A stretch of 64,000 bases of DNA from Cellulophaga sp. RHA19 (GCF_002813425.1 NZ_PHUL01000001.1:2046001-2110000); one strand, 5' to 3'; positions 16,952 to 25,209 are shown, counted from the stretch's first letter. Notes: generated by a model not told the origin, from the sequence alone. Made by a program: numbers and translations.

Positions 16952-18364
16952 GTGAAAAAATTAGTATTTCTACTGTTGGTATCTCTAAGTTTGCAGATTT
17001 CTGCTCAAGAATTAACATTAAAAAAAGGAGCTGTTGTAGACAACATAAAGGTAGGAGATTCTTTGCCGTATAGTTTTTCTCTTTTACTTCCATCAAACTT
17101 TACAGTTAATAAAAAATGGCCTGTTGTATTTATTGTAGATTATAACAATAGGGAAAAACAAGTAATACGCTTAATGGCTAATATTGCAGAGGAGAAAGGC
17201 TATGTTTTGGCTGCGTCAAACAATTTAAACGATACTATTTCAATCTCTAAAAATATTTTAGCATTTTCAAAAACTTTTAATGCTGTGGTAGGAATGTTGC
17301 CTATTGATGAAAATCAAATTTATACATCTGGTTTTAATAGAGCTGGTAGGTTAGCATCTACAATTCCTGCATTTATTTCTAATATAGATGGTGTACTGTC
17401 TTACAACTCTCCTGTTGGTAATATTGAAATTATTAACGTTAAAAAGCCTTATCAGTATATTGGTATAGTTAGTAACTATAATTTTAATTATACAGAAATG
17501 ATAGCTAATAAAGAGTTGCTTAATAAGTTAAAAATTCCAAATCAGTTATTAATAGAAGAGTCTACAAACAATTGGCCTTCTACAAATAATTTGTCTAAAG
17601 CACTAGATTTATTTAAAATGTCTGCTATGGCTAAAGGTAATGTGGCTGTAGATAGTTTATTTATAAATAATAATTACAATACTACGCTTACTACCATTAA
17701 TAAATTAGTTGCTTCTAATAAGCTTAAAAAAGCTAAAAACTTGGTAGACCGATCTATAGTGGTATATAAGCCTTTTAAAAAAATAGATTCTTTAAAGGAT
17801 AAAAGTAATGAATTACGTAAAAATAAAATTTATAAGTCATTAAAGCGTGCAGAAAATAATGTGTGGTTTAAAGAACAGAATTTAAAAAATGATTATGCAT
17901 ATTATATAGAAGAAGATGCGTACACTTACAATTTTAATAACCTTGGATGGTGGGCACATCAGGTAGAAGAGATTCAAAAATTTAAAAGCGGCACAAACCA
18001 GGAGCAGCAAAAAATGGGACACAGGTTGCAGGGGTATTTAAATGCATTAACAGATGACTATATAGACAATGCTTTAGCTGTAGAAAATACAGATTTTGAT
18101 TCATTAAGTTTCTTGTATATGTTAAAAACCATAGTAGCACCTAAAAATTATGAATCTTACCTAAAAATAATATCTTTAAGTGCTAAGAATGATGATTTTG
18201 GAACATCGTTATTTTACTTGGAAGAATTACTTAAAAATGGGTATACTGATGCAGATAAACTTTATAATTTAGAGTCTACCACATTGTTAAAACTTACGCC
18301 AGAGTACAACCAGCTAATTGAAAATTACCTTAAAAAAGGACGATTTATTCTTGAGGAAGAATAA
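16952..18364 (+). CDS. Secreted esterase-like protein lacking the nucleophile serine
   Basis: The protein has a signal peptide (MKKLVFLLLVSLSLQISAQ) and starts with GTG. Residues about 35-180 fit an alpha/beta-hydrolase of the PHB-depolymerase/esterase type (SFSLLLPSNFTVNKKWPVVFI, then DENQIYTSGFNRAGRLAS). The nucleophile elbow is G127-F-N129-R-A-G132, with Asn where GFSxGG has the catalytic Ser. It is therefore probably not an active esterase. The C-terminal 250 residues are helical and tetratricopeptide-like but not clearly repeated. The last 20 bases overlap the convergent DJ-1-type gene. Confidence 0.75.
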   Translation: MKKLVFLLLVSLSLQISAQELTLKKGAVVDNIKVGDSLPYSFSLLLPSNFTVNKKWPVVFIVDYNNREKQVIRLMANIAEEKGYVLAASNNLNDTISISKNILAFSKTFNAVVGMLPIDENQIYTSGFNRAGRLASTIPAFISNIDGVLSYNSPVGNIEIINVKKPYQYIGIVSNYNFNYTEMIANKELLNKLKIPNQLLIEESTNNWPSTNNLSKALDLFKMSAMAKGNVAVDSLFINNNYNTTLTTINKLVASNKLKKAKNLVDRSIVVYKPFKKIDSLKDKSNELRKNKIYKSLKRAENNVWFKEQNLKNDYAYYIEEDAYTYNFNNLGWWAHQVEEIQKFKSGTNQEQQKMGHRLQGYLNALTDDYIDNALAVENTDFDSLSFLYMLKTIVAPKNYESYLKIISLSAKNDDFGTSLFYLEELLKNGYTDADKLYNLESTTLLKLTPEYNQLIENYLKKGRFILEEE

Positions 18365-19112
18365 GGTGCGGTACTTTGTTTACATCCCAGTCTATAACCA
18401 AGCCACCAGCTAATGACTGTGCTACCTTTTTACCGTATAGATATTCACATAGGTAAAGAGCGGCTTCAAAACTTTTGGCTCCACCAGCAGAGGTAATATA
18501 TTTTTTATCGTGTACAAATAATACATTATCTGCAACTTTTAAATTAGGAAACGTTTTTTTGTATAGCGCAATATCACTAGGAAAGGTGGTTGAGGTTACA
18601 TTATCTAAAACACCAGCTTTTGCAAGTACAAAAGCACCATCGCAATGCGATGTTATAAATAGAGCTTCCTTATTCACTTCTTTTACAAAATTAAGCATCT
18701 GGGTGTCTTTTAAATCAGAATCTAAATGATGCTCTGCGCTTGGTACAACCAATATATCTATTTTAGGTAATTTATCTTCAATATAATTGTAGTCTGGTAA
18801 AATACGTACACCTTCAAACGTAGTTATTGGCTCTAAGGTGTTAGCAACTGTAAAAGCATTCATCGCTTTAATATTTTCTCTAAACTTAGTATGCTGAAAA
18901 ATATCAAAAGGAGCTGTAAACTCAGTATTAAAAGTGCCATCCATAATTAAAAAAGCAACGTTATAACGTGTAGAATCTAGCTCAGGATAAAACCGTTCTT
19001 CAGTAATATTTTCAATAATTACTTCTGTTTCTGTAGTTTCTTTTTTCTTATCTGTACAGGCAAAAGCAAGACTAACTAGTGTTGCTAATATTATATAATT
19101 TAGTTTTTTCAT
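18345..19112 (-). CDS. DJ-1/PfpI-family lipoprotein
   Basis: The protein begins with a lipoprotein signal (LVSLAFACTDKKKE). The rest is a DJ-1/PfpI class I glutamine-amidotransferase-like fold: FLIMDGTFNTEFTAPFDIF, then ITSHCDGAFVLAKAG with the conserved nucleophile-elbow Cys, as in the DJ-1 domain of AraC-type GATase1 proteins. Function is unknown; related proteins include stress chaperones, hydratases and isonitrile hydratases. Attachment to a membrane by lipid is unusual for this fold. It overlaps the upstream MFS gene by four bases (ATGA), so the two are translationally coupled. Confidence 0.82.
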   Translation of the reverse strand: MKKLNYIILATLVSLAFACTDKKKETTETEVIIENITEERFYPELDSTRYNVAFLIMDGTFNTEFTAPFDIFQHTKFRENIKAMNAFTVANTLEPITTFEGVRILPDYNYIEDKLPKIDILVVPSAEHHLDSDLKDTQMLNFVKEVNKEALFITSHCDGAFVLAKAGVLDNVTSTTFPSDIALYKKTFPNLKVADNVLFVHDKKYITSAGGAKSFEAALYLCEYLYGKKVAQSLAGGLVIDWDVNKVPHLILPQE

Positions 19113-20311
19113 TTGTTTGTAATTGTTATTTGTTTTAAAATTAAAAGCAACACCACGCCAAGTACAGCTATTCCTGTAATAGTATTCCAGGTAAATATAT
19201 AACCATTATTTGCAATAGAGTGCATACCAAAGTTATGAGCAAAAATATGCGAAATAGAAAAAGCAATACTGTACAAAGCCATATATTCTCCTTGTTTACC
19301 ACGTTTAGAGCGCTCCATAGCAATAGCATTAGAAAACGGAAAAGCTATCATTTCTCCCAAGGTCATTAGCAACATTCCAACAACTAAAATTCCTACCCAA
19401 GAGAAAATATTAAGTAGTATAAAGCTTAGTCCAACTAATATTAAACCAAAAATAACATAACTAGCCTTAGAGTATTTAAGTTTTTCTAGATATTTAATAA
19501 GTGGCATTTCAAAAGCAAATATTAAAAAGCCATTCATTGCTAGTAGTAGTCCAATTTTAAACTCACTAAGTTTGTATGCATCACTATAATATACAGGTAC
19601 GGTAGAAAAATATTGTACAAAGCAAAAGCCAAATAATATCATAGAAGCAATAAATACCCAGTAATAACCGTCTAAATAGGCAGATTTTGGACTTTTGTTT
19701 TTAGTGCTATCCATAACCCGTGCTTTTTTAGGATTTAAAACAACAAGTAGTAAAATACTAGCCAGTACGCACGTTAAACCATCTACCCAAAAAAGACCAA
19801 TGTAGCCTAAAGATGTAATTATAATACCACCTAAAGCAGGCCCAGCAGAAAAACCAAGGTTAATAGCAAGTCTAATAAGTGTAACAGATCTTGTTTTGTT
19901 TTCTGGTTTACTATAGGCAATTAAAGCAACAAAAGCTGCAGGTCTAAAACAATCTGCAACAATCATAAGCACAAAAATACCAGCACAAATACTGTAGTAA
20001 TCGTGTAAAAATTGTAGTCCAATAAATAAAATACCACTGGTAAATAAGCTAAAAAGCATTACTTTATAATACCCAAATTTATCTGTAAGTGTGCCGCCAA
20101 GCCAAGACCCAATTAATGATCCTGCGCCAAAGCAAGACATAACCACGCCAACATTTTCTAAGGTTAAACCAACATCATTTTTTAAATAAAGTGATAAAAA
20201 CGGAATAACCATTGTTCCGGCTCTGTTTATAAGCGTGATAAGTGCTAGCCACCATACTTCTGTAGATAAACCCTTAAATGAGTCTATGTAGTTTGCGTAA
20301 AGTTTTTTCAT
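19109..20311 (-). CDS. Major facilitator superfamily transporter
   Basis: The 400-residue protein has about twelve membrane helices and the MFS motif A loop (GSWLGGTLTDKFGYYKVML) between helices 2 and 3. The substrate cannot be told. It is the first gene of a two-gene operon with the DJ-1-type lipoprotein and lies directly behind a hairpin with a T run and a Cys-rich leader peptide, so its expression is probably attenuated (see 20322-20459). Confidence 0.88.
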   Translation of the reverse strand: MKKLYANYIDSFKGLSTEVWWLALITLINRAGTMVIPFLSLYLKNDVGLTLENVGVVMSCFGAGSLIGSWLGGTLTDKFGYYKVMLFSLFTSGILFIGLQFLHDYYSICAGIFVLMIVADCFRPAAFVALIAYSKPENKTRSVTLIRLAINLGFSAGPALGGIIITSLGYIGLFWVDGLTCVLASILLLVVLNPKKARVMDSTKNKSPKSAYLDGYYWVFIASMILFGFCFVQYFSTVPVYYSDAYKLSEFKIGLLLAMNGFLIFAFEMPLIKYLEKLKYSKASYVIFGLILVGLSFILLNIFSWVGILVVGMLLMTLGEMIAFPFSNAIAMERSKRGKQGEYMALYSIAFSISHIFAHNFGMHSIANNGYIFTWNTITGIAVLGVVLLLILKQITITNK

Positions 20312-20321
20312 TTTGGTTGGA

Positions 20322-20358
20322 ATAAAAAAAAGCCTGGCGAAAATTTATCGCCAGGCTT
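20322..20358 (-). terminator. Attenuator-like terminator in the MFS leader
   Basis: On the - strand a perfect 11-bp stem (AAGCCTGGCGA / TCGCCAGGCTT) with a 7-base loop is followed by TTTTTTTATT, ending 11 bases before the MFS start. The gene upstream is divergent, so there is no other - strand transcript for it to end. It therefore acts on the MFS leader itself. Confidence 0.75.
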
Positions 20359-20387
20359 GTTAGTAATATAATATGTTTATTTCAATA

Positions 20388-20459
20388 TTAAATACAGCAG
20401 CGCTGGCACCTTTGTAAGGTACAGATAGCAACAGATTTATATATTGAAAGTATTTGCAT
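20388..20459 (-). CDS. Cys-rich leader peptide (23 aa)
   Basis: The frame starts MQILSIYKSV and ends CTLQRCQRCCI: four Cys in the last 11 residues, with TGC/TGT codons clustered 29-65 bases before the terminator hairpin. GCCAG within the Cys codon cluster can pair with CTGGC in the terminator's 5' arm, an alternative structure that would block the terminator. This is the layout of amino-acid attenuation, with Cys as the sensed residue. Codon use is too short to test. Confidence 0.5.
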   Translation of the reverse strand: MQILSIYKSVAICTLQRCQRCCI

Positions 20460-20476
20460 TTTCTTTTATTGAAAAA

Positions 20477-20484
20477 CAAAGCTA
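20477..20484 (-). promoter_or_regulatory. TAnnTTTG element for the leader/MFS operon
   Basis: TAGCTTTG on the - strand lies 18 bases before the leader peptide start. It fits the flavobacterial -7 consensus. No TTG at the normal spacing was found. Confidence 0.4.
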
Positions 20485-20504
20485 AGTAAAAAAGTAATAA
20501 GTTG

Positions 20505-20512
20505 TACTTTTG
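20505..20512 (+). promoter_or_regulatory. TAnnTTTG element for the DUF1684 gene
   Basis: TACTTTTG lies 23 bases before the ATG at 20536 and fits the flavobacterial -7 consensus. Confidence 0.45.
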
Positions 20513-20535
20513 TTATATTAATTTAATGTGATCTA

Positions 20536-21186
20536 ATGAGGTATTCTATATTTTTATTTTTAATGGTGTTATTAAGTTGCAATGGGCAAAAAAAATACCA
20601 CACTAATGAGGTTGAAGAAAAAATAGCGGCAGCAAAATCTGATAAGCTAAAAGGTATTTTAGAGTATCATAAGGAGTTAAATGATGAGTATAAAGATGCT
20701 AAAACATCACCATTACCTAACAAATACAGAAAAAATTTTGAAGGGTTAGAGTTTTTTGAGCCAGATACAAATTATATTGTAAAAGCAAGATTAGAATTAG
20801 TTTTAGGAGCACAATCTTTTTTAATGCCAACTACAACAAATCAAAATCAAGAGTATAAATTGTACGGTAGATTATTTTTTACTTTAAACGGTAAAGATTT
20901 ACAATTAGAGGTGTATCAAAATCAACAATTAATAAAGCAAAAAAAGTATAAAGATCATTTGTTTTTGCCTTTTTTAGATAATACAAACGGTAAAGAAACG
21001 TATGGAGGAGGTAGGTATATAGAGTTATCTGAGCCAGATGAAGATTTTATTATGATAGATTTTAATAGAGCCTACAACCCATATTGTGCTTATAGTAAAA
21101 AATATTCTTGTCCTGTTGTACCTATGGTTAACACGTTAGATACAGAAGTTAGAGCAGGCGTAAAAGCATTTAAAAAAGAGGAATAA
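20536..21186 (+). CDS. DUF1684 lipoprotein
   Basis: The 216-residue protein starts with a lipoprotein signal (MVLLSCNGQKK). The body fits DUF1684: YKLYGRLFFTLNGKDLQLEVYQN, YGGGRYIEL and the diagnostic DFNRAYNPYCAYS followed by CPVVP and N-T-L near the C-terminus. Function is unknown; the family is widespread in Bacteroidota and Actinobacteria. It is monocistronic, with a terminator at 21191-21224. Confidence 0.88.
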   Translation: MRYSIFLFLMVLLSCNGQKKYHTNEVEEKIAAAKSDKLKGILEYHKELNDEYKDAKTSPLPNKYRKNFEGLEFFEPDTNYIVKARLELVLGAQSFLMPTTTNQNQEYKLYGRLFFTLNGKDLQLEVYQNQQLIKQKKYKDHLFLPFLDNTNGKETYGGGRYIELSEPDEDFIMIDFNRAYNPYCAYSKKYSCPVVPMVNTLDTEVRAGVKAFKKEE

Positions 21187-21190
21187 AAAA

Positions 21191-21224
21191 GAAGAAAGCC
21201 CAGCGCACATACTGGACTTTCTTC
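21191..21224. terminator. Terminator between convergent genes
   Basis: GAAGAAAGCCCAG pairs with CTGGACTTTCTTC across an 8-base loop, with one internal mismatch. It lies between the + strand DUF1684 gene and the - strand porin gene. Confidence 0.65.
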
Positions 21225-21256
21225 AACAACCAAACTATAAACTAAACTTAATTTTT

Positions 21257-22273
21257 TTAAAAAGAATAAATTGCTGCAATTAAAAAGGTAGATAAACTTT
21301 TTGATGGATCTCCGTTGTTATCTAAAAACGGCTCGTCGTTACTCCAAGCATCTAACCTAACTTCTGGCTTAATTGTTAAATCTTCAACAGTAAAGCTGCC
21401 AGTTAAAGTAGTTGCAAAAACACTAGCTTCATCGTCTAAACCATCAACTAACTCAGTAAAATACTCACCTCTTAATCCAAAAGTTGCAGTCTCAGAAGCT
21501 TTAATCTGTGGGTATAAAGCAACACCAGCAAAACCATTACCATCATTGTCTGCATATGCACCGTTAATACCTAAGTAAAAGCTATCAGATAAATCAAAAC
21601 CACCAGTATAGTCAATTTCAAAACCTAGGTTAGCTTTATCATCATAATATAAATTTAAGTACTGGCCAGCATACCCTAATTGCGCACCTAATGCGTACTT
21701 ACTAGTTAAATTATTATCTACATCTGTTACGTTCATTACAGCAAGCATAAGACTAAAGTCATCAGACAATGTAAAATCTGCTTTTAAACCAGTATGAGAA
21801 AAAGGTCCACTTGAAAATAGGTGAGATGTACTGTAGTTAAAGTTACCTACAGGAGAAATAACCTCGTAACCTAAATACGTATTAAAACGACCCATTGTTA
21901 ACTTTGTTCCTTCGCTTACATTCCAATATGCGTACAATTGGTTAACATTTAAACCTGTAATAGCTTGCTCACCTCTTGGGCCAAATACAAGGTCAGCTAC
22001 AGCTCCTGTTTTTTCACCCTCATAACTAGCAATAATATTAGCCATACCTAGTGCAAAACCAGTTTCATTAGCAAAGGAGGTTAAAGGAGCTATTGGTTCA
22101 CCTTCAGATGCTTTATCATCTGCAGTTAAATTTGTTCTATAATACGCATCTACAGATCCGCTAATTTCTAATTTTTTATCTTCTTCTTCCTGAGCAAAAA
22201 TTAATGCAGAGGATAACATAACTATTGAAAATGATATTTTTTTTAAGTAATTTGTTGTCGTATTCAATTTCAT
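21257..22273 (-). CDS. Outer-membrane beta-barrel porin (BBP2-like)
   Basis: The 338-residue protein has a signal peptide ending in AQ and then alternating amphipathic strands of a beta barrel (LEISGSVDAYYRTNL, GTKLTMGRFNTYLGYEV, GLKADFTLSDDFSLMLAV), closing with a C-terminal aromatic residue (IAAIYSF). It fits the BBP2-type porin family. It lies behind amtB and glnK on the same strand with a 116-base gap, so it may be the outer-membrane entry for ammonium or another small nitrogen source; that role is inferred from position only. Confidence 0.8.
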   Translation of the reverse strand: MKLNTTTNYLKKISFSIVMLSSALIFAQEEEDKKLEISGSVDAYYRTNLTADDKASEGEPIAPLTSFANETGFALGMANIIASYEGEKTGAVADLVFGPRGEQAITGLNVNQLYAYWNVSEGTKLTMGRFNTYLGYEVISPVGNFNYSTSHLFSSGPFSHTGLKADFTLSDDFSLMLAVMNVTDVDNNLTSKYALGAQLGYAGQYLNLYYDDKANLGFEIDYTGGFDLSDSFYLGINGAYADNDGNGFAGVALYPQIKASETATFGLRGEYFTELVDGLDDEASVFATTLTGSFTVEDLTIKPEVRLDAWSNDEPFLDNNGDPSKSLSTFLIAAIYSF

Positions 22274-22348
22274 ATTAAATAAATTTTAAACCCTTTAATA
22301 TTAGGGGTTTGTTAGTGATTTTGTTTTGTGTTATTGAAACATTTTACG

Positions 22349-22378
22349 ACGGAGCGTTCTGCCAAACGCTCCGTTTTT
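22349..22378. other. Hairpin between amtB and the porin gene
   Basis: A perfect 10-bp GC-rich stem (ACGGAGCGTT / AACGCTCCGT) with a 6-base loop lies downstream of amtB. The T run is on the + strand side, whereas both flanking genes read on the - strand. It may be an RNA-processing or stabilising structure rather than a terminator. Confidence 0.5.
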
Positions 22379-22389
22379 GTTTCTGTTGA

Positions 22390-23670
22390 TTATTTTTCAG
22401 TTGTTGTAAACTCAGGATATACTTCAATATCGTGTTCATGAACATCTAAACCTTCTAATTCTTCTTGTTTAGAAACTCTTAAACCAATAGTTTTCTTTAG
22501 TATAAAAAGTATAACAAATGTTGTTCCTGCAGCCCATAAAATGTAAGCTAAAGAACCATATGTTTGCACTAGTAGTAAGCTAGCTCCACCACCGTTTAAT
22601 AGTCCGCCATCTAGGGCAAAAACACCTACTAAAACGGTACCTATAAAACCACATACACCGTGTACAGATATTGCACCTACTGGATCATCAATTTTTAATT
22701 TTCTATCTATAAATTCAATAGAAAGTACAACTGCTATACCACAGATAAGACCTATAGCTAATGCTCCCCATGCGTTTACGGCACCACAACCAGCAGTAAT
22801 ACCTACTAAACCAGCTAAAGCACCGTTTAATGTCATAGATATGTCTGGTTTTCCGTACTTAATCCAAGTAAAGAAAAGAGCTGCAACTGCGCCAATAGCA
22901 GCGGCTAGGTTTGTATTTATAATAACACTTCCTGCAGCAATAGTGTTGTCTCCACCCCAAGCTAATTGAGATCCGCCATTAAAGCCAAACCATCCTAACC
23001 ATAAGATAAATACACCTAAAGCACCAAGAATCATATTGTGTCCTGGTATAACATTTACTTTTCCGTTTTCATATTTTCCTATACGTGGGCCAACTAATAT
23101 AGCTGCAACTAAAGCAGCACCACCACCAACGGCGTGTACTACAGAAGAACCAGCAAAATCTACAAAGCCAGCTACATTTAACCAAGCATTATCGTCAAAA
23201 GGCCAGTACCAGCTACCAGAAATAGGATATATAATAGTTGTTAATATTGCAGAGAATATTAAGTATGTAGAAAATTTAGTACGTCCAGCTATAGCTCCAG
23301 ATACAATTGTGGCAGCTGTTGCGCAGAAAACTGTCTGAAAAAATAGATTGTACCAATCTGTTGCAGAAAAGAAAAAGTATCCTTGTTCTGTTGGACTTGT
23401 TCTAAAGAATCCGCCTAAAACAGTGTCGCTACCGTACATAATACCGTAACCAACTGCCCAAAACATAATAGATCCTACGCAAAGGTCCATAATGTTTTTC
23501 ATTATAATGTTACCAGAGTTTTTACTACGCGTAAAGCCAACCTCTACTAATGTAAAGCCAGCCTGCATAAAAAATACTAGTATTGCTGCGATTATTATCC
23601 ATAATGCACCCATATCACTATTGATGCTCTCAACAGCTTTAGTTAGTGCTTCTTGTTGTTCGTTAATCAT
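22390..23670 (-). CDS. amtB: Ammonium transporter
   Basis: AmtB conducts ammonium across the inner membrane. The 426-residue protein has about eleven helices and family strings WYWPFDDNAWLNV, DFAGSSVVHAVGGGAAL (first pore His) and DPVGAISVHGVCG (second pore His). It follows glnK by 32 bases. In known systems GlnK plugs AmtB when nitrogen is plentiful, and the gene order supports such a pair. Confidence 0.97.
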   Translation of the reverse strand: MINEQQEALTKAVESINSDMGALWIIIAAILVFFMQAGFTLVEVGFTRSKNSGNIIMKNIMDLCVGSIMFWAVGYGIMYGSDTVLGGFFRTSPTEQGYFFFSATDWYNLFFQTVFCATAATIVSGAIAGRTKFSTYLIFSAILTTIIYPISGSWYWPFDDNAWLNVAGFVDFAGSSVVHAVGGGAALVAAILVGPRIGKYENGKVNVIPGHNMILGALGVFILWLGWFGFNGGSQLAWGGDNTIAAGSVIINTNLAAAIGAVAALFFTWIKYGKPDISMTLNGALAGLVGITAGCGAVNAWGALAIGLICGIAVVLSIEFIDRKLKIDDPVGAISVHGVCGFIGTVLVGVFALDGGLLNGGGASLLLVQTYGSLAYILWAAGTTFVILFILKKTIGLRVSKQEELEGLDVHEHDIEVYPEFTTTEK

Positions 23671-23702
23671 AATCTTAAATTTTAATAGTGTCTTTGGTTT
23701 GG

Positions 23703-24041
23703 TTAGTTTATTCCTGCGTGCCCGTTTTCTTTAGTTCTAATACGGTATGCATCAATAATTTCAGATACAAATATTTTGCCGTCACCTACATTGCCTGTGT
23801 AAGCAGCATCTAAAATTGTGTTTACAGTTTTTTCTAAAAATTCGTCTGAAACTATAATAGATAAGTATCTTCTTTGGATATCAGTTGTGCTGTAAGATAT
23901 ACCTCTGTAGACGTGTCCCTGCTTTTCATTTCCAACTCCTGTAACATCCCAGTAGCTAAAAAAGTTTACTTCAATTTGGTGTAACGCTTTTTTTACATCA
24001 TCAAATTGAGATTTTCTAATAATTGCTTCAATTTTTTTCAT
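23703..24041 (-). CDS. glnK: Nitrogen regulatory protein P-II
   Basis: The 112-residue protein begins MKKIEAIIRKSQFDDVKKAL, typical of P-II. The T-loop has HVYRGISYSTTD; the Tyr of ISY corresponds to the uridylylated Tyr51 position in GlnB/GlnK. The C-terminal VGDGKIFVSEIIDAYRIRTKE is the ATP/2-oxoglutarate binding region. It senses energy and 2-oxoglutarate and would control the adjacent AmtB. Two strong dyads lie in its leader (24087-24105 and 24139-24159). Confidence 0.95.
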   Translation of the reverse strand: MKKIEAIIRKSQFDDVKKALHQIEVNFFSYWDVTGVGNEKQGHVYRGISYSTTDIQRRYLSIIVSDEFLEKTVNTILDAAYTGNVGDGKIFVSEIIDAYRIRTKENGHAGIN

Positions 24042-24086
24042 ATCGTTTAGTTAATTACAGGGTAAATGTATTTAATTATGTATTAC

Positions 24087-24159
24087 CCCTATTAAATTAA
24101 TAGGGTTGAAATTAAATTTTTATGATATAAATAAAATAACCCCCACTTTAAATGGGGGT
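24087..24159. promoter_or_regulatory. Two G/C-rich dyads upstream of glnK
   Basis: CCCTATTAA-A-TTAATAGGG (24087-24105) and ACCCCCA-CTTTAAA-TGGGGGT (24139-24159) lie 46 and 98 bases before the glnK start in an otherwise very AT-rich region. The second could end crcB transcription, as a T-rich stretch follows on the - strand. The first could be an operator or leader hairpin. Confidence 0.45.
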
Positions 24160-24294
24160 AATGTAATTATTATTTAATTTTTTGTTAAAATGATATTTAG
24201 ATAATGAATAATTTGAGCACAAAGGGGTATTTAATAGCAAAAATGCTACTATTGGGTGTTAATAATAGAAATAATATTATTTTTTTAAGAAGTA

Positions 24295-24666
24295 TTATAG
24301 GGATTTAGAAATCCAGAAGCCCGCTATTACGGCAAATATGCCAATAGTAATACTTAATAAGGTGTATAGTGCAAAATGTAAAAAGTCACCACTCTTTAAT
24401 AAAGTTTGGTTTTCAAATGCAAATGTAGAAAATGTAGTGAAGCCTCCGCAAAAACCTGTAGCTAAAAGTAACGCTTGATTTTCTGTAAGGTAATTGCCTT
24501 TTAGAGTTAAGCCTATAATAAGACCAATAAGTAAGCTACCTATTATGTTAACTAAAAAAGTTCCTAAGAAATAGGGTTGAAATGAATTATTTAGTGTTTT
24601 GCTTATAAGAAAACGCAAAACACTTCCTGCTCCTCCGCCCAAAAAAACAAGTAATAACTGTTTCAT
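24295..24666 (-). CDS. crcB: Fluoride channel CrcB/FluC
   Basis: FluC exports fluoride as a dual-topology dimer. The 123-residue length and four helices fit. Diagnostic strings are GGGAGSVLRFLIS near the N-terminus, GTFLVNIIGSLLIG, and GFCGGFTTFSTFAFE, which holds the Phe-box phenylalanines and the central Na+ site region. A fluoride riboswitch was looked for upstream and not seen. Confidence 0.95.
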   Translation of the reverse strand: MKQLLLVFLGGGAGSVLRFLISKTLNNSFQPYFLGTFLVNIIGSLLIGLIIGLTLKGNYLTENQALLLATGFCGGFTTFSTFAFENQTLLKSGDFLHFALYTLLSITIGIFAVIAGFWISKSL

Positions 24667-24685
24667 ACCTTACAAAGGTAAAAAA

Positions 24686-24865
24686 CTATATTGCTTTTTT
24701 GTATTTTGTAGAGATTATATTAAGTGGGTATACTTTAGCAGTGTTTTCTGCTGTAGTTTTACTAATAGATTTTTTTGTTTTAGAGCTATTACGATTAACG
24801 CTAAACACTAGAAGTAAGGCATTTATAGCCACTAGGATAAATAAGATGTTAAGGAAAATAGTCAT
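24686..24865 (-). CDS. Small membrane protein (59 aa)
   Basis: The ATG at 24865 gives MTIFLNILFILVAINALLL, a single membrane helix, followed by a hydrophilic Ser/Lys/Thr linker and the ending YPLNIISTKYKKAI. I remember proteins of this shape and ending as conserved in Flavobacteriaceae. The - strand reading is preferred over the overlapping + strand frames for this reason. It precedes crcB on the same strand by 19 bases. Role unknown. Confidence 0.65.
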   Translation of the reverse strand: MTIFLNILFILVAINALLLVFSVNRNSSKTKKSISKTTAENTAKVYPLNIISTKYKKAI

Positions 24866-24981
24866 TAGGCAGGTTTTTTTATCAGTACAACGCAAAAATA
24901 CGTGTTTTCTTACACTATAACGAAGGAAGTCTATTTTTTGTTGTGTGTTGCTTGATTTTTGTTATGAATGGTAAAAAAACG

Positions 24982-25170
24982 TTAATTTTTTAGAAATTGC
25001 TTAATAATAAACAAGGAGATTATGAAGATAATAAATGTAATTGCTACCCATTTTACACCAGAATAGTTTTTTAAATGTAATTTTTTGTCCTTTTTATATG
25101 TAATTACAATAATAACAGTAAAAACAATTACAAAAAGAGCAGCAAATATATATTGTCCGGTGGTAAACAT
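24982..25170 (-). CDS. Small membrane protein (62 aa) with two helices
   Basis: The ATG at 25170 is preferred to the upstream in-frame one at 25209, which lies against the divergent MazG-like gene. The protein has two hydrophobic helices (about residues 6-25 and 42-59) separated by the basic loop KKDKKLHLKNYSG. Similar small proteins occur in relatives, by memory. No function is known. Confidence 0.6.
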   Translation of the reverse strand: MFTTGQYIFAALFVIVFTVIIVITYKKDKKLHLKNYSGVKWVAITFIIFIISLFIIKQFLKN

Positions 25171-25209
25171 ATTTCTATTTTTGTGCAAAACTAACGTAAA
25201 ATAATACAA

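Noticed and set aside
24667..24700. Fluoride riboswitch upstream of crcB
   Set aside because: No pseudoknot-like motif was seen in the short leader before the crcB start codon.
24599..24920. Two + strand frames over the small protein upstream of crcB
   Set aside because: The - strand frame has a membrane helix and a conserved-looking tail; the + strand frames look random and overlap crcB.
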